DNA from: Parahoeflea alexandrii
GTDB taxonomy: Bacteria > Pseudomonadota > Alphaproteobacteria > Rhizobiales > Rhizobiaceae
Direction of reading: 5' to 3'
NCBI RefSeq assembly: GCF_027214025.1
Contig: NZ_JAPWHB010000002.1
Location: 806,001-870,000, forward strand
DNA length: 64,000 bases
Positions 1 through 7,915 of the stretch are shown here, one piece after another (the stretch's first letter is position 1; each line of letters opens with the position of its first letter). The translations under genes and the position numbers were made by a program. The notes below the pieces were generated by a model. It was not told the DNA's origin. It did no database searches and saw nothing but the letters and a program-made list of their open reading frames with translations.

Positions 1-1
1 C

Positions 2-121
2 TGGGTCCGCGAATATCCCGGTCAGTGGCAATGGTTCCATGACCGATGGAACATCAAGCACCAACTCAAGCAGGCGAAAAGGCCCGGCAGCCCCGGGCCC
101 GATGCATCATCCAAGTCTTAA
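2..121 (+). CDS. C-terminal fragment, probable lipid A-type lysophospholipid acyltransferase (partial)
   Basis: The gene enters from the left edge, so only its last 39 codons are visible, ending in TAA at 119-121. The residues include WVREYPGQWQWFHDRW, which resembles the C-terminal end of lauroyl/acyltransferases of the HtrB/LpxL family (a tyrosine-proline-x-glutamine-tryptophan stretch followed by an aromatic/basic segment). That family adds acyl chains to lipid A at the inner membrane. The stop codon overlaps the stop of the converging L,D-transpeptidase gene. With so little sequence the family call is tentative; that this is a real coding end is more secure because the frame is open from the edge. 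Confidence 0.5.
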   Translation, partial: WVREYPGQWQWFHDRWNIKHQLKQAKRPGSPGPDASSKS

Positions 122-549
122 TAGTTGATCACGATACGGGTATTCTTGTTGCCGGCCTTTTGCACCAGCGAGAAGAATGTGGCTGCGTTTTCAGGCGCAA
201 GACGAACGCAGCCATGTGATGCAGGCCTGCCGAGACGTTTGGTGTCGTAGGTAGCATGAACCGCATAGCCGCGGTGATAGAACACCGCATACGGCATCGG
301 CGCATTGTTGTACTTGCGCGAACGGTGGTGACGCGACAGCCACTGGGCCGAATAACTTCCGGTCGGTGTGGAGTATCCCTTGCGACCGGTTGAAACAGGC
401 CACTTGTATTTCACAACGCCATTCTGGCTGACCACCATCGTCTGGGTCGAGATATCGACTTTGGCGATGAGGTTCGCCGCAATGGCCGAAGCCGACGACA
501 AAGGCGCAAGTAAGAGAGCAAGAAGCCCAGACAAGAACAGATTTCGCAT
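118..549 (-). CDS. L,D-transpeptidase (YkuD domain), secreted
   Basis: A 143-residue protein with a hydrophobic N-terminal signal peptide (about residues 1-24, ending SASAIA) followed by one YkuD domain. The catalytic signature HATYDTKRLG then SHGCVRL is visible near residues 97-118, with the cysteine as nucleophile and the upstream histidine in place. Such enzymes form 3-3 cross-links in peptidoglycan or anchor proteins to it in the periplasm. The short length with no other domain is usual for the small alphaproteobacterial members. It is monocistronic and converges on the truncated gene at the left edge. Confidence 0.9.
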   Translation of the reverse strand: MRNLFLSGLLALLLAPLSSASAIAANLIAKVDISTQTMVVSQNGVVKYKWPVSTGRKGYSTPTGSYSAQWLSRHHRSRKYNNAPMPYAVFYHRGYAVHATYDTKRLGRPASHGCVRLAPENAATFFSLVQKAGNKNTRIVINY

Positions 550-680
550 GTGTGTTTCCCCAGTTACCCTGCTGCTGAATGTACTAGCCGGCTGCTACTT
601 TAGGCACAGGATTTTGTAAGTTAAAGTTAAAATACTGCATAAAATCCGACAGGCATCCCTATGCCATTGAATTTTGTGAA

Positions 681-1652
681 TTAAATTGAAACAACAAAAA
701 CCAGCCCGACCATCAGCGCCAGGCAGTCGCAGGCGCGCCGGAAAATCATCAGAGCGGCACGGATATCTCCGGCATTCGCGTCTCTTCGGCCTGCCGCATT
801 GAGGCTGGCCTCCATCACCATCTCGCCCCCATATTGCCGCGGGCCGGCCAGCGCCAAGCCGAGAGCACCGGCCATTGCAGCCTCTGGCCAGCCGGCATTG
901 GGGGATCGGTGCAGGCCGGAATCGGTGAGCGCCACGCCCAGGGAACGGCGCATGGCAGTTCGTCCACTCACCAGTCCTGCCCCGGCGGCAATCAGCAATG
1001 CGGACAGGCGGGCCGCCGGCCAGTTGGCTGCGTCATCCAGTTTCGCCGCCGCCCGTCCGAAATCCCGATGCCGCTCGTTGAGATGCCCGATCATCGAGTC
1101 CGCGGTGTTAAGCATCTTGTAGGCCAGGAGGCCGGGCAGCCCGAGTAGCGCATACCACAGTGCCGGAGCGACGATTCCGTCAGAAAAATTCTCGGCCAGG
1201 CTCTCGATCGCGGCTCTGGAGATCCCCGCTTGGTCGAGCGCTTCAGGATCACGCCCGACAATCATCGAAACCGCCCTGCGCCCGCCGGTCAATCCGTTTT
1301 CGCGAAGCCCGACCGCGACCGCAAGGACATGGTCTGCAAGGCTCTTCTGCGCCAGGAACACCGCGACCACCAGCACTTCAAGCACCGTTCCGGCAACACC
1401 CATGCCATCGAACAGCCGGACAAGGCCCCAACCGCAAACCGCCGCCGCCAGCAGCAATGCGAGCATTGCCAGCAGCCCCTTGCGGCGGCGCGTGGCCGCG
1501 GGATCCGAACTCCGGTTGAAGCGCCGGTCGACAAATCCGAGGGCGTGGCCGAAAATCACCACCGGGTGGCTGATCCGCCGCCACAGCCAGTCCGGATCGC
1601 CGATGATGCGATCGACAACCAGGGCGGCCAGCAGAACCGCGAGATGACCCAT
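681..1652 (-). CDS. cobD: adenosylcobinamide-phosphate synthase CbiB/CobD
   Basis: A 323-residue polytopic inner-membrane protein of the CbiB/CobD family, which attaches the aminopropanol arm (or its phosphate) to adenosylcobyric acid. The N-terminal LAALVVDRIIGDPDW motif and the conserved NTADSMIGH stretch are typical. Several hydrophobic segments are evident, including one at the extreme C-terminus (LALMVGLVFVVSI). It is last in a minus-strand cobA-cobB-cobC-cobD run, its start overlapping the cobC stop by one base, which suggests translational coupling. Length is normal for the family. The 131 bases between it and the transpeptidase gene are AT-richer and hold no further gene. Confidence 0.95.
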   Translation of the reverse strand: MGHLAVLLAALVVDRIIGDPDWLWRRISHPVVIFGHALGFVDRRFNRSSDPAATRRRKGLLAMLALLLAAAVCGWGLVRLFDGMGVAGTVLEVLVVAVFLAQKSLADHVLAVAVGLRENGLTGGRRAVSMIVGRDPEALDQAGISRAAIESLAENFSDGIVAPALWYALLGLPGLLAYKMLNTADSMIGHLNERHRDFGRAAAKLDDAANWPAARLSALLIAAGAGLVSGRTAMRRSLGVALTDSGLHRSPNAGWPEAAMAGALGLALAGPRQYGGEMVMEASLNAAGRRDANAGDIRAALMIFRRACDCLALMVGLVFVVSI

Positions 1653-2680
1653 TACGAAGCCTGCGGCCTCGCAAGCCGCAATGTTTCGCGAAGCCTGACG
1701 GCGGACAACTCGTCGGGGACGAGACCGATGCGGATCCGCGACGGGCTGTGCTCGAAGGCCCGCACCAGTACCTTGTGACTGGCGAGAAGGTCGCGAACCG
1801 CGGCACCGTCACCCACCTCGCAATAGAAGAACAGCGCGGTTTCCCCGACAATCGGCACGCTCGCCATTTTCAGCGCCGACCGTGTCATCGCATGGGCCTT
1901 GTCGAGCTTGTTGCGAAGCTCGTTGACGAGATCGCGCCGGGAAAAGGCATGCGCGGCAATTGCCAGCGCCGGGCCGGACACCGCCCAGGGGCCGAGCCGG
2001 TCACTCAGGATCTTCGCAAGCGCGGGTTCGGCGAAAACAAAACCCAGCCGCAGGCCGGCGAGACCGAAGAACTTGCCGAAAGAGCGCATCACCAAGAGAT
2101 TGGGCTCCATCCCGGCTGCCCCGACCATCGTCAGGTCCTGCCGCATGTCTGCGAAGGCCTCGTCGATGATTACCAGCCGGTGGCGCTGCGCCCGGACAAA
2201 ACCGAAGATATCGTCGCGCGGTGTCTCGCGGCCATCCGGATTGTTCGGATTTGCCAGCACCGCAACGCTTGCTCGCGTTACGGTCGCACCATCCAGCGCG
2301 TCGATCGGATCAACCTCCATGTCCATCCGCCGGAAGGCCTGCTCGTATTCGCCATAGGTCGGCGAGACGACGGCGACCTCCGACGCGTTCGGCGTCAGGA
2401 ACGGCAGCAACTGGATTGCCGCCTGCGTGCCGGGTACCGCGATTGGCACCACAGATCCGCCATAGTGCCGCATCGCCAGTTCGCAGACCCGCCGCACTTC
2501 GCTCTGCTCGGGCAGACGCCGCCAGCTGTCGGCTGAAATCTCGGGCAGCGGCAGGCTGAACGGGCTGATCCCGGTCGACAGGTCAAGCCATTCGGAAGCC
2601 GTGCCGCCATACTTGGCGATGGCCTCGGAAAGCGCCCCTCCATGGGCGATCGGTGCAGCGGGCTGTTGGGTCATGTTCAA
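1652..2680 (-). CDS. cobC: threonine-phosphate decarboxylase CobC
   Basis: A 342-residue fold-type I PLP enzyme of the CobC/CobD(Salmonella) decarboxylase family, which makes aminopropanol phosphate for the lower-ligand arm. The HGG motif near residue 13, LDLSTGISPF, ANPNNPDG, IIDEAFAD and the PLP-lysine region RSFGKFFGLAGLRLG can all be seen. It overlaps cobB by four bases at its start and cobD by one base at its end. Similar aminotransferases such as histidinol-phosphate aminotransferase are possible relatives, but the cobalamin context and the N-terminal HGG decide the call. Confidence 0.93.
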   Translation of the reverse strand: MNMTQQPAAPIAHGGALSEAIAKYGGTASEWLDLSTGISPFSLPLPEISADSWRRLPEQSEVRRVCELAMRHYGGSVVPIAVPGTQAAIQLLPFLTPNASEVAVVSPTYGEYEQAFRRMDMEVDPIDALDGATVTRASVAVLANPNNPDGRETPRDDIFGFVRAQRHRLVIIDEAFADMRQDLTMVGAAGMEPNLLVMRSFGKFFGLAGLRLGFVFAEPALAKILSDRLGPWAVSGPALAIAAHAFSRRDLVNELRNKLDKAHAMTRSALKMASVPIVGETALFFYCEVGDGAAVRDLLASHKVLVRAFEHSPSRIRIGLVPDELSAVRLRETLRLARPQAS

Positions 2681-3978
2681 TCTATCCGGTCGATCACATG
2701 CATGAATGATCCTGCAACTCTGCCGCGGCGCAGCCCGGCAGAGCCAAGGTCCGCGCCCAACGCATCGCGCGCTGCGAACAGCCGTCCGTCTGCCTCGCCT
2801 TCCGAGACGACGGTGGCGTAGTGAAACTCGTGCGCCGAAAGCTCCATGTTCCAGAAGAAACCCGGCTCGGGCGTGAGCCGCCTGTAGCCCAGATGTCGTT
2901 TGGGGTTGGCGAAGCTGGTCACCAATGGCAGCGCGCCGAGCATCTCGTGACGCACGCCGTCGGCGTCAATCAGGCCCTCCCCCAGCACCATGTAGCCGCC
3001 GCACTCGCCATAGACCGGAATACCCCGATCGATAGCCGCCTGCATGCCCGCCTTGAACCGACCTGCGCCGGCTATCGCGCCCGCGTGAAGTTCCGGATAG
3101 CCGCCGGGCAGCACCACGGCGTCGCAGTCAGCTGCGGGCGCCTCGTCGGCGAGCGGCGAGAAAAAGGTCAATTCCGCCCCGCGCCGCTGCCAGCCGAGCA
3201 GCATGTGTTCGTAGAAGAACGCGAAAGCCACATCCCTCGCCACGGCGATCTTCTGCCCAGGGGGCGGAAGCCGTGGGATATTGGCGGGCGCCGGCTTGGC
3301 GGGCGCGCGTTGCGCCAGCCTGATCAGCTTGTCGAGATCGATCCGGCTTTCCATCACGTCGGCGGCATCGTCGATCAGCTCGGCAAGCCGCTCGTTCTCG
3401 CCCGCCTGCACCAGCCCGAGATGGCGCTCGGGCAGCACCAGCTTCTCGTTGCGGGGCAACGAGCCGAGTACTTCGACGCGGGCATTCTCCAGTGCCTGGC
3501 GCAACATCCCGTCATGCCGGGGGCTTGCCACGTGGTTGAGGATCACCCCGGGCACCAGCACATCGGGATGGAAATTGGCAAAACCCCGCGCCAGCGCCGC
3601 CACCGAATGCGACATTCCGGTGCAGTCGATCACCAGGATCACCGGCAGGCCGAGAAGACCTGCAAGGTCTCCGGCAGAACCCGAGCCGTCCGCCGCACCA
3701 TCGAACAGCCCCATCATCGCCTCGATCATCAGCATCCGGCCGCCCTGCGATTGCAGCGAGGCATTGGCGAGCAGCAGATCGCTGCGCATCGCCCACGGAT
3801 CGTAGTTGAGGCAGACCTCGCCGCTGGCCGCGGCATGAAACGCCGGATCGATGTAGTCCGGCCCCGCCTTGCCCGGCGCAAGAGCCACGCCGCGGCGCTT
3901 GAGCGCCCTGAGCAGTCCGAGCGTTACCGTGGTTTTGCCGGAGCCCGACCGGGGCGCCGCAATCATCAGGCCTGTCAT
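2677..3978 (-). CDS. cobB: cobyrinate a,c-diamide synthase CobB
   Basis: A 433-residue ATP- and glutamine-dependent amidase that amidates the a and c side chains of (hydrogeno)byrinic acid. The N-terminal DTB-synthetase-like domain carries the P-loop APRSGSGKTTV, and the C-terminal class I glutamine amidotransferase domain carries the nucleophile region YGECGGYMVLGEG. In late-cobalt pathways this enzyme acts before CobN inserts cobalt. It overlaps cobA by four bases (3975-3978) and cobC by four bases (2677-2680). Length is normal. Confidence 0.96.
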   Translation of the reverse strand: MTGLMIAAPRSGSGKTTVTLGLLRALKRRGVALAPGKAGPDYIDPAFHAAASGEVCLNYDPWAMRSDLLLANASLQSQGGRMLMIEAMMGLFDGAADGSGSAGDLAGLLGLPVILVIDCTGMSHSVAALARGFANFHPDVLVPGVILNHVASPRHDGMLRQALENARVEVLGSLPRNEKLVLPERHLGLVQAGENERLAELIDDAADVMESRIDLDKLIRLAQRAPAKPAPANIPRLPPPGQKIAVARDVAFAFFYEHMLLGWQRRGAELTFFSPLADEAPAADCDAVVLPGGYPELHAGAIAGAGRFKAGMQAAIDRGIPVYGECGGYMVLGEGLIDADGVRHEMLGALPLVTSFANPKRHLGYRRLTPEPGFFWNMELSAHEFHYATVVSEGEADGRLFAARDALGADLGSAGLRRGRVAGSFMHVIDRID

Positions 3979-4820
3979 GCACTGTCTTTCTGCGCGTTTG
4001 CGCGATTTCCCAGGGGATCGGCGGTCAACACCCTGCCGGCTGCAGCGCCCATCCAGTCAAGCGCCGGTCGGAGCCGCACAACCTGCCCGACCACGACAAT
4101 TGCCGGCGGTTCAAGGCCCGATGCAGCCACATCGTCCGCCGCCCTTGCGAGCGTGGTTTCAAGCACGTTCTGCGTGGCGGTGGACGCGTCGGTGACGAAT
4201 GCCACCGGCTCGTCCGCGTCGCGCCCGGCCGCCATCAGCCGAGAGGTAATCGTGGGGATGTGCTTCATCGCCATGTACATGACGATGACCTGGCTTCCCC
4301 GGGCGACCCCGTCCCAGTCGATCTTGTCGGGAACGACACCGCTGGAATCATGCCCGGTCAGGAAGGTGACTGTATGATTGGTGTCGCGATGCGTGACCGG
4401 GATGCCCGCATAGGCCAGCCCGCCGATGCCGGCGGTGATCCCCGGCACAATGCGGAACGGGATGTGATGCTCGACCAGCGTCAGCGCTTCCTCGCCGCCG
4501 CGCCCGAAGACAAACGGATCGCCGCCCTTGAGCCGCAGCACCCGGTGTCCTTCGCGCGCCAGTTCGACCAGCCTCAGCGAGATGTCGCGCTGCTTGGCCG
4601 ACGGCTTGCCGCCGCGTTTGCCGGCGTATTCGAGAACGGCGCCGGTGCGCGCCAGCTTCAGGCAATCGGCATTGACCAGCGCGTCATGAACGATCACGTC
4701 GGCCTGGGCGAGCGCATTGGCGGCATGCAGCGTCAGGAGCCCGGGATCACCCGGACCGGCGCCCACCAGCCACACTTCGCCGGGCTTCATCTGCGGCAGA
4801 TTCTGTTGCCAGTCGCTCAT
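3975..4820 (-). CDS. cobA: uroporphyrinogen-III C-methyltransferase CobA
   Basis: A 281-residue SAM-dependent methyltransferase that methylates uroporphyrinogen III at C2 and C7 to precorrin-2. The signature VWLVGAGPGDPGLLT is near the N-terminus, followed by YAGKRGG, RLKGGDPFVFGRGGEE and PGITAGIGG. I chose ATG at 4820, with a weak GGA-type ribosome site just upstream, over a TTG at 4856 that would add 12 residues running into a hairpin. It has only the SUMT domain, with no CysG fusion. It is first in the cobA-cobB-cobC-cobD run and divergent from cbiD, with about 110 bases of shared upstream DNA. Confidence 0.95.
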   Translation of the reverse strand: MSDWQQNLPQMKPGEVWLVGAGPGDPGLLTLHAANALAQADVIVHDALVNADCLKLARTGAVLEYAGKRGGKPSAKQRDISLRLVELAREGHRVLRLKGGDPFVFGRGGEEALTLVEHHIPFRIVPGITAGIGGLAYAGIPVTHRDTNHTVTFLTGHDSSGVVPDKIDWDGVARGSQVIVMYMAMKHIPTITSRLMAAGRDADEPVAFVTDASTATQNVLETTLARAADDVAASGLEPPAIVVVGQVVRLRPALDWMGAAAGRVLTADPLGNRANAQKDSA

Positions 4821-4842
4821 GCGTTTCCGTTCAACCTTGTAA

Positions 4843-4862
4843 GGTGATTTCGACAAATCACC
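4843..4862. promoter_or_regulatory. short perfect hairpin in the cobA/cbiD divergent region
   Basis: Bases 4843-4862 form GGTGATTT-CGAC-AAATCACC, an 8-bp perfect inverted repeat with a 4-base loop. It lies upstream of the chosen cobA start and in the region shared with cbiD. It could be an operator or a leader hairpin of the cobA mRNA. No T tract follows in either direction, so a terminator is unlikely. The function is unknown. Confidence 0.35.
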
Positions 4863-4929
4863 ATGGGTTACACCCGTATCAATCGCACTCTATAACGGCA
4901 ACAGGCAAGACACGACCGGGAACTGCGAC

Positions 4930-6036
4930 ATGGACGCTGGCGAAAACGAAATCCGGCTGGAAAAGCCCGCCACGGCGCTGCGCCGCGGCTGGACCACCGG
5001 GGCCTGCGCCACCGCCGCGACCAGGGCGGCGCTGACAGCGCTGCTTACCGGCGAATTCCCCGACCCCGTCGAAATCACCCTGCCCAGGGGCGAGACACCC
5101 AGCTTTGCGCTGGCGCGCGAACAGGCAGACAGCGACCGGGCCATGGTCGGCATCATCAAGGATGCCGGCGACGATCCGGATGTCACCCACGGCGCTCTGG
5201 TGATGGCAACCGTCCGCCTCCTGTCCCAAGGCTCGGGCATTGTCTTCAAGGCGGGCGCAGGCGTGGGTACCGTCACCAAGGCGGGTCTCCCCGTCCCGGT
5301 CGGCGAGCCGGCCATCAACCCGGTTCCCCAGATGATGATGACGGAGGTGGTCACGGCCCTGTGCCATGAGCACGGCATTACGCCCGACATCGAGATTGAG
5401 ATCGCCATCGAGAACGGCGCCGAGCTGGCGCTCAAGACATGGAACCCGCGGCTCGGCATCGTCGGCGGGCTTTCCGTGCTCGGCACCACCGGCATCGTCC
5501 ATCCTTTTTCCTGTGCCGCCTGGATCCACTCGATCCATCGCGGCATCGATGTCGCCCGCGCCGAAGGGTTTCCGCATGTACTCGGCGCCACCGGCTCAAG
5601 CTCGGAGAAGACCGCACAAGCCTTTCATGGCCTGTCCGACATTGCCTGTCTCGACATGGGCGATTTCGCCGGCGGCCTGCTTAAATATCTCCGGGCCCAT
5701 CCTGTCCCGCGCCTGACCATCGCCGGCGGCTTCGCCAAGATGTGCAAGCTGGCGCAAGGGGCCATGGATCTGCACTCGGGACGCAGCCAGGTCGACATGG
5801 AATGGCTCGCGAGCCAGGCGGATGCGCTTGGTGGAATCCACTTGAAGGACAGGATTCTGGCAGCCAACACGGCGCTGGAAGTACTTGAAATGACTCGCAG
5901 TGAAGGCATCGATCTTCCGACAGCAATCGCGGATAAGGTGCGCTCGGTCGCGCTCGATGCCCTGCGAGGCGCGCCGGTTGCAGTCGATGTCATGGTCACC
6001 GATCGTTCAGGAAATCTGCTCGCCCATGCCCAATAG
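4930..6036 (+). CDS. cbiD: cobalt-precorrin-5B C1-methyltransferase CbiD-like
   Basis: A 368-residue protein of the CbiD family. The N-terminal RRGWTTGACATAATRAAL and the GAGVGTVTKAGLPVPVGEPAINP region are characteristic, as is the ATGSSSEKTAQ segment. CbiD methylates C1 in the early-cobalt (anaerobic) pathway. In this cluster it takes the place expected for CobF, which is not in the window. It is divergent from cobA, and cobK begins inside its 3' end (overlap 6026-6036). An upstream ATG is not available in frame, so the start at 4930 is accepted. Confidence 0.93.
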   Translation: MDAGENEIRLEKPATALRRGWTTGACATAATRAALTALLTGEFPDPVEITLPRGETPSFALAREQADSDRAMVGIIKDAGDDPDVTHGALVMATVRLLSQGSGIVFKAGAGVGTVTKAGLPVPVGEPAINPVPQMMMTEVVTALCHEHGITPDIEIEIAIENGAELALKTWNPRLGIVGGLSVLGTTGIVHPFSCAAWIHSIHRGIDVARAEGFPHVLGATGSSSEKTAQAFHGLSDIACLDMGDFAGGLLKYLRAHPVPRLTIAGGFAKMCKLAQGAMDLHSGRSQVDMEWLASQADALGGIHLKDRILAANTALEVLEMTRSEGIDLPTAIADKVRSVALDALRGAPVAVDVMVTDRSGNLLAHAQ

Positions 6037-6718
6037 CACCGGACCTGTCGAAACCATCCTGATCCTCGGGGGAACCCGGGAAGCGGCGCAACTCGCCAAA
6101 GAGCTGGTCGCAACCCATCCCGACGCCCGCATCATCACCTCGCTCGCCGGCCGCACGAAGGAACCTGCGCCGCTCGCCGGCGAGGTCCGCACCGGCGGCT
6201 TCGGCGGTGTCGACGGGCTCGCGCGCTATCTCGTCGAAAATACCGTGACCCGGCTGATCGATGCCACCCACCCTTTTGCCCGCCAGATCAGCGCCAATGC
6301 TCTCGAAGCTTCAAGAGTTTCCGGCGTGCCGCTCGAGATCCGCACCCGCAAGCCCTGGACCCGGCAACCCGGCGACACCTGGATAGAGGTGGAAACGCTG
6401 GAGCAGGCGCGCGACGCCATCCCGCCCCGCGCCCGGGTGCTGCTGGCGCTCGGCTCCCAGCACATCGGTCTGTTCGCCAGCCGCGACGACGTGCATTTCG
6501 TTGTCCGCATGATCGACCCGCCAACTGTCCCGCTCGACCTGCCCGATCACGCCCTTGTGCTCGGCCGGCCCGGCGACACGGCGGCAGTGGAAACCATGCT
6601 GCTGATCGCCCACTCCATCACCCACATCGTCTGCCGCAACTCCGGCGGCACCGCCGCCTACGCCAAGATCGAGGCGGCGCGGGAATTGGGGCTGCCGGTG
6701 ATCATGGTTGGGCGCTGA
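6026..6718 (+). CDS. cobK: precorrin-6A reductase CobK
   Basis: A 230-residue NADPH-dependent reductase that reduces precorrin-6A to precorrin-6B. The N-terminal ILILGGTREAAQLAKEL is the nucleotide-binding signature; LIDATHPFARQISANA and CRNSGGTAAYAKIEAARELGLPVIMV are also typical of CobK/CbiJ. I chose ATG at 6026, which overlaps the end of cbiD, because an open frame going further upstream lies entirely inside cbiD. Late-cobalt bacteria need CobK at this step, so it marks the aerobic-type route. Confidence 0.94.
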   Translation: MPNSTGPVETILILGGTREAAQLAKELVATHPDARIITSLAGRTKEPAPLAGEVRTGGFGGVDGLARYLVENTVTRLIDATHPFARQISANALEASRVSGVPLEIRTRKPWTRQPGDTWIEVETLEQARDAIPPRARVLLALGSQHIGLFASRDDVHFVVRMIDPPTVPLDLPDHALVLGRPGDTAAVETMLLIAHSITHIVCRNSGGTAAYAKIEAARELGLPVIMVGR

Positions 6719-6767
6719 CAAGACCTAGCCATCGATGCGCATAGTTGTCTGTTTCCTGTCATCGATC

Positions 6768-6796
6768 TTGACAATTAATGAGTAATTACTCATAAT
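6768..6796 (+). promoter_or_regulatory. sigma70-like promoter of the toxin-antitoxin operon
   Basis: A consensus -35 TTGACA (6768-6773) is followed after 17 bases by CATAAT (6791-6796). The predicted transcription start is about 6803-6804, exactly at the toxin ATG (6804), so the mRNA would be leaderless or nearly so. A perfect palindrome lies in the spacer and reaches the -10 element. Confidence 0.65.
6778..6793. promoter_or_regulatory. 16-bp perfect palindrome, likely autoregulatory operator
   Basis: ATGAGTAATTACTCAT is a perfect inverted repeat between the -35 and -10 elements of the toxin-antitoxin promoter. Binding here by the XRE-type antitoxin, alone or with the toxin, would block RNA polymerase, the usual arrangement for HigBA-like systems. 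The assignment of binding protein is inference. Confidence 0.6.
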
Positions 6797-6803
6797 CCCG
6801 GAT

Positions 6804-7187
6804 ATGGACCGCTTACCACGCCCCGAACGTCCCCTGTTCTGGATCGCCACAAGTCGGAAGGACTACGCCGAATTCCCGCCGAGAATTCAGGAAGAATTCG
6901 GATTTCAGTTGTTCCTGGCTCAAACCGGCCAGCATCCGCCCTCCGCGAAGGCACTCAAGGGACTGGGTTCAGGAGTCGTTGAACTGATCGGTGACTATGA
7001 TGGCGACACATTTCGTTCCGTCTATACGGTCCGTTTTGAAACAGCGGTCTATGTGCTGCACAGTTTCAAGAAGAAATCCAAGCGCGGAATCAGAAGCCCG
7101 AAGGCCGAACTGGATCTTATCAAACGTCGGCTCCAAGTCGCACAAGCGGATTACAAATTGCGCATGCATGAGGATTACAAGAAATGA
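6804..7187 (+). CDS. RelE/ParE superfamily toxin, HigB/Gp49-like
   Basis: A 127-residue toxin of the phage-derived Gp49-like branch. The conserved pattern ALKGLGSGVVELIGDYDGDTFRSVYTV, then YVLHSFKKKSKRGI and a C-terminal basic helix with RRLQVAQADY, is typical. Such toxins usually cleave ribosome-bound mRNA. Toxin precedes antitoxin, the HigBA order, and overlaps it by four bases (7184-7187). N-terminal residues 1-10 are proline-rich and unusual. The promoter places the transcription start at the first codon, so initiation may be leaderless. Confidence 0.85.
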   Translation: MDRLPRPERPLFWIATSRKDYAEFPPRIQEEFGFQLFLAQTGQHPPSAKALKGLGSGVVELIGDYDGDTFRSVYTVRFETAVYVLHSFKKKSKRGIRSPKAELDLIKRRLQVAQADYKLRMHEDYKK

Positions 7188-7522
7188 ACACTGACCCCGA
7201 CCAGATCTATGCCAGCGATCCCAACATCTTCGCAGAGTTGGGACTGCCGGACGCCGACAATCATTTCTTGAAAGCCCAGATCGTAGCTGAACTGTATCGG
7301 CTCACGCAGCGCGCGAAGATGACTCAGGCTCGCGCCGGCGCCTTTATGGGAATCAGCCAGCCGGAAGTCTCGCGCCTTTTCAAGGGCAACTTTCGCGAAT
7401 ATTCGATGGAGCGGTTGATTGGCTTTCTCACGGCATTCGATCAGGATGTCGAGATCGTCGCCAAACCGCGGGTCAAAGACAGCGTGCGGGGCAAGATCAC
7501 TTTCAGGCCAGTCGACGCATAG
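7184..7522 (+). CDS. XRE-family antitoxin, HigA-like
   Basis: A 112-residue protein with a central helix-turn-helix of the XRE/HigA2 type (about residues 34-88: AKMTQARAGAFMGISQPEVSRLFKGNF). It is the second gene of the toxin-antitoxin pair and probably both neutralises the toxin and represses the operon through the 6778-6793 palindrome. It starts in the toxin stop codon (ATGA overlap), so the two are likely translated in a fixed ratio. Confidence 0.87.
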   Translation: MNTDPDQIYASDPNIFAELGLPDADNHFLKAQIVAELYRLTQRAKMTQARAGAFMGISQPEVSRLFKGNFREYSMERLIGFLTAFDQDVEIVAKPRVKDSVRGKITFRPVDA

Positions 7523-7561
7523 TCATTTATTCGGAATGTCTCATGCAATAGGCACAAGCCG

Positions 7562-7912
7562 ATGAGCCGTGAAACCGTCAACTCCATCTGCGCGACCCTG
7601 CCGGGGGCTGAAGTCTCCGATCCCTGGGGTGGAGGTCACGATGCCTGGAAGATCGGCGGCAAGATGTTTGCCTCCATCGGCGCGGTGATGCCCGGCGTCG
7701 CGGTAAAGACCGACAGCGTCGAAACGGCGGTCATGCTCATCGAGATGGGCGTCGGAACCAAGGCACCGTATTTTCACGCCTCCTGGGTGCTGCTTGACTG
7801 GGACATGGAGCCAGAGGAACTCAGAGCGCGCGTCCTCCAGTCCTATCGTCTCGTTCGCAAGAGCCTGCCAAAGAAAACCCAGGCCGGGCTGCCGGAATTT
7901 TCCGAAGGGTAA
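7562..7912 (+). CDS. MmcQ/YjbR family protein
   Basis: A 116-residue protein of the MmcQ/YjbR family (CyaY-like fold). N-terminal CATLPGAEVSDPWG, central DAWKIGGKMFASIG, and YFHASWVLLDWD followed by a C-terminal helical pair fit the family. Some members bind DNA, but most are uncharacterised. It is transcribed towards cobM and separated from it by three bases between stop codons. No clear ribosome site precedes the ATG. Confidence 0.8.
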   Translation: MSRETVNSICATLPGAEVSDPWGGGHDAWKIGGKMFASIGAVMPGVAVKTDSVETAVMLIEMGVGTKAPYFHASWVLLDWDMEPEELRARVLQSYRLVRKSLPKKTQAGLPEFSEG

Positions 7913-7915
7913 CGC

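Noticed and set aside
2821-4377. Long open frame on the plus strand (518 codons) across cobB and cobA
   Set aside because: It is the antisense shadow of two clear cob genes in GC-rich DNA; it has no family motif and high arginine and histidine content.
4821-4929. Possible cobalamin riboswitch between cobA and cbiD
   Set aside because: The region is only about 110 bases and has no B12 box; only a small hairpin is present.
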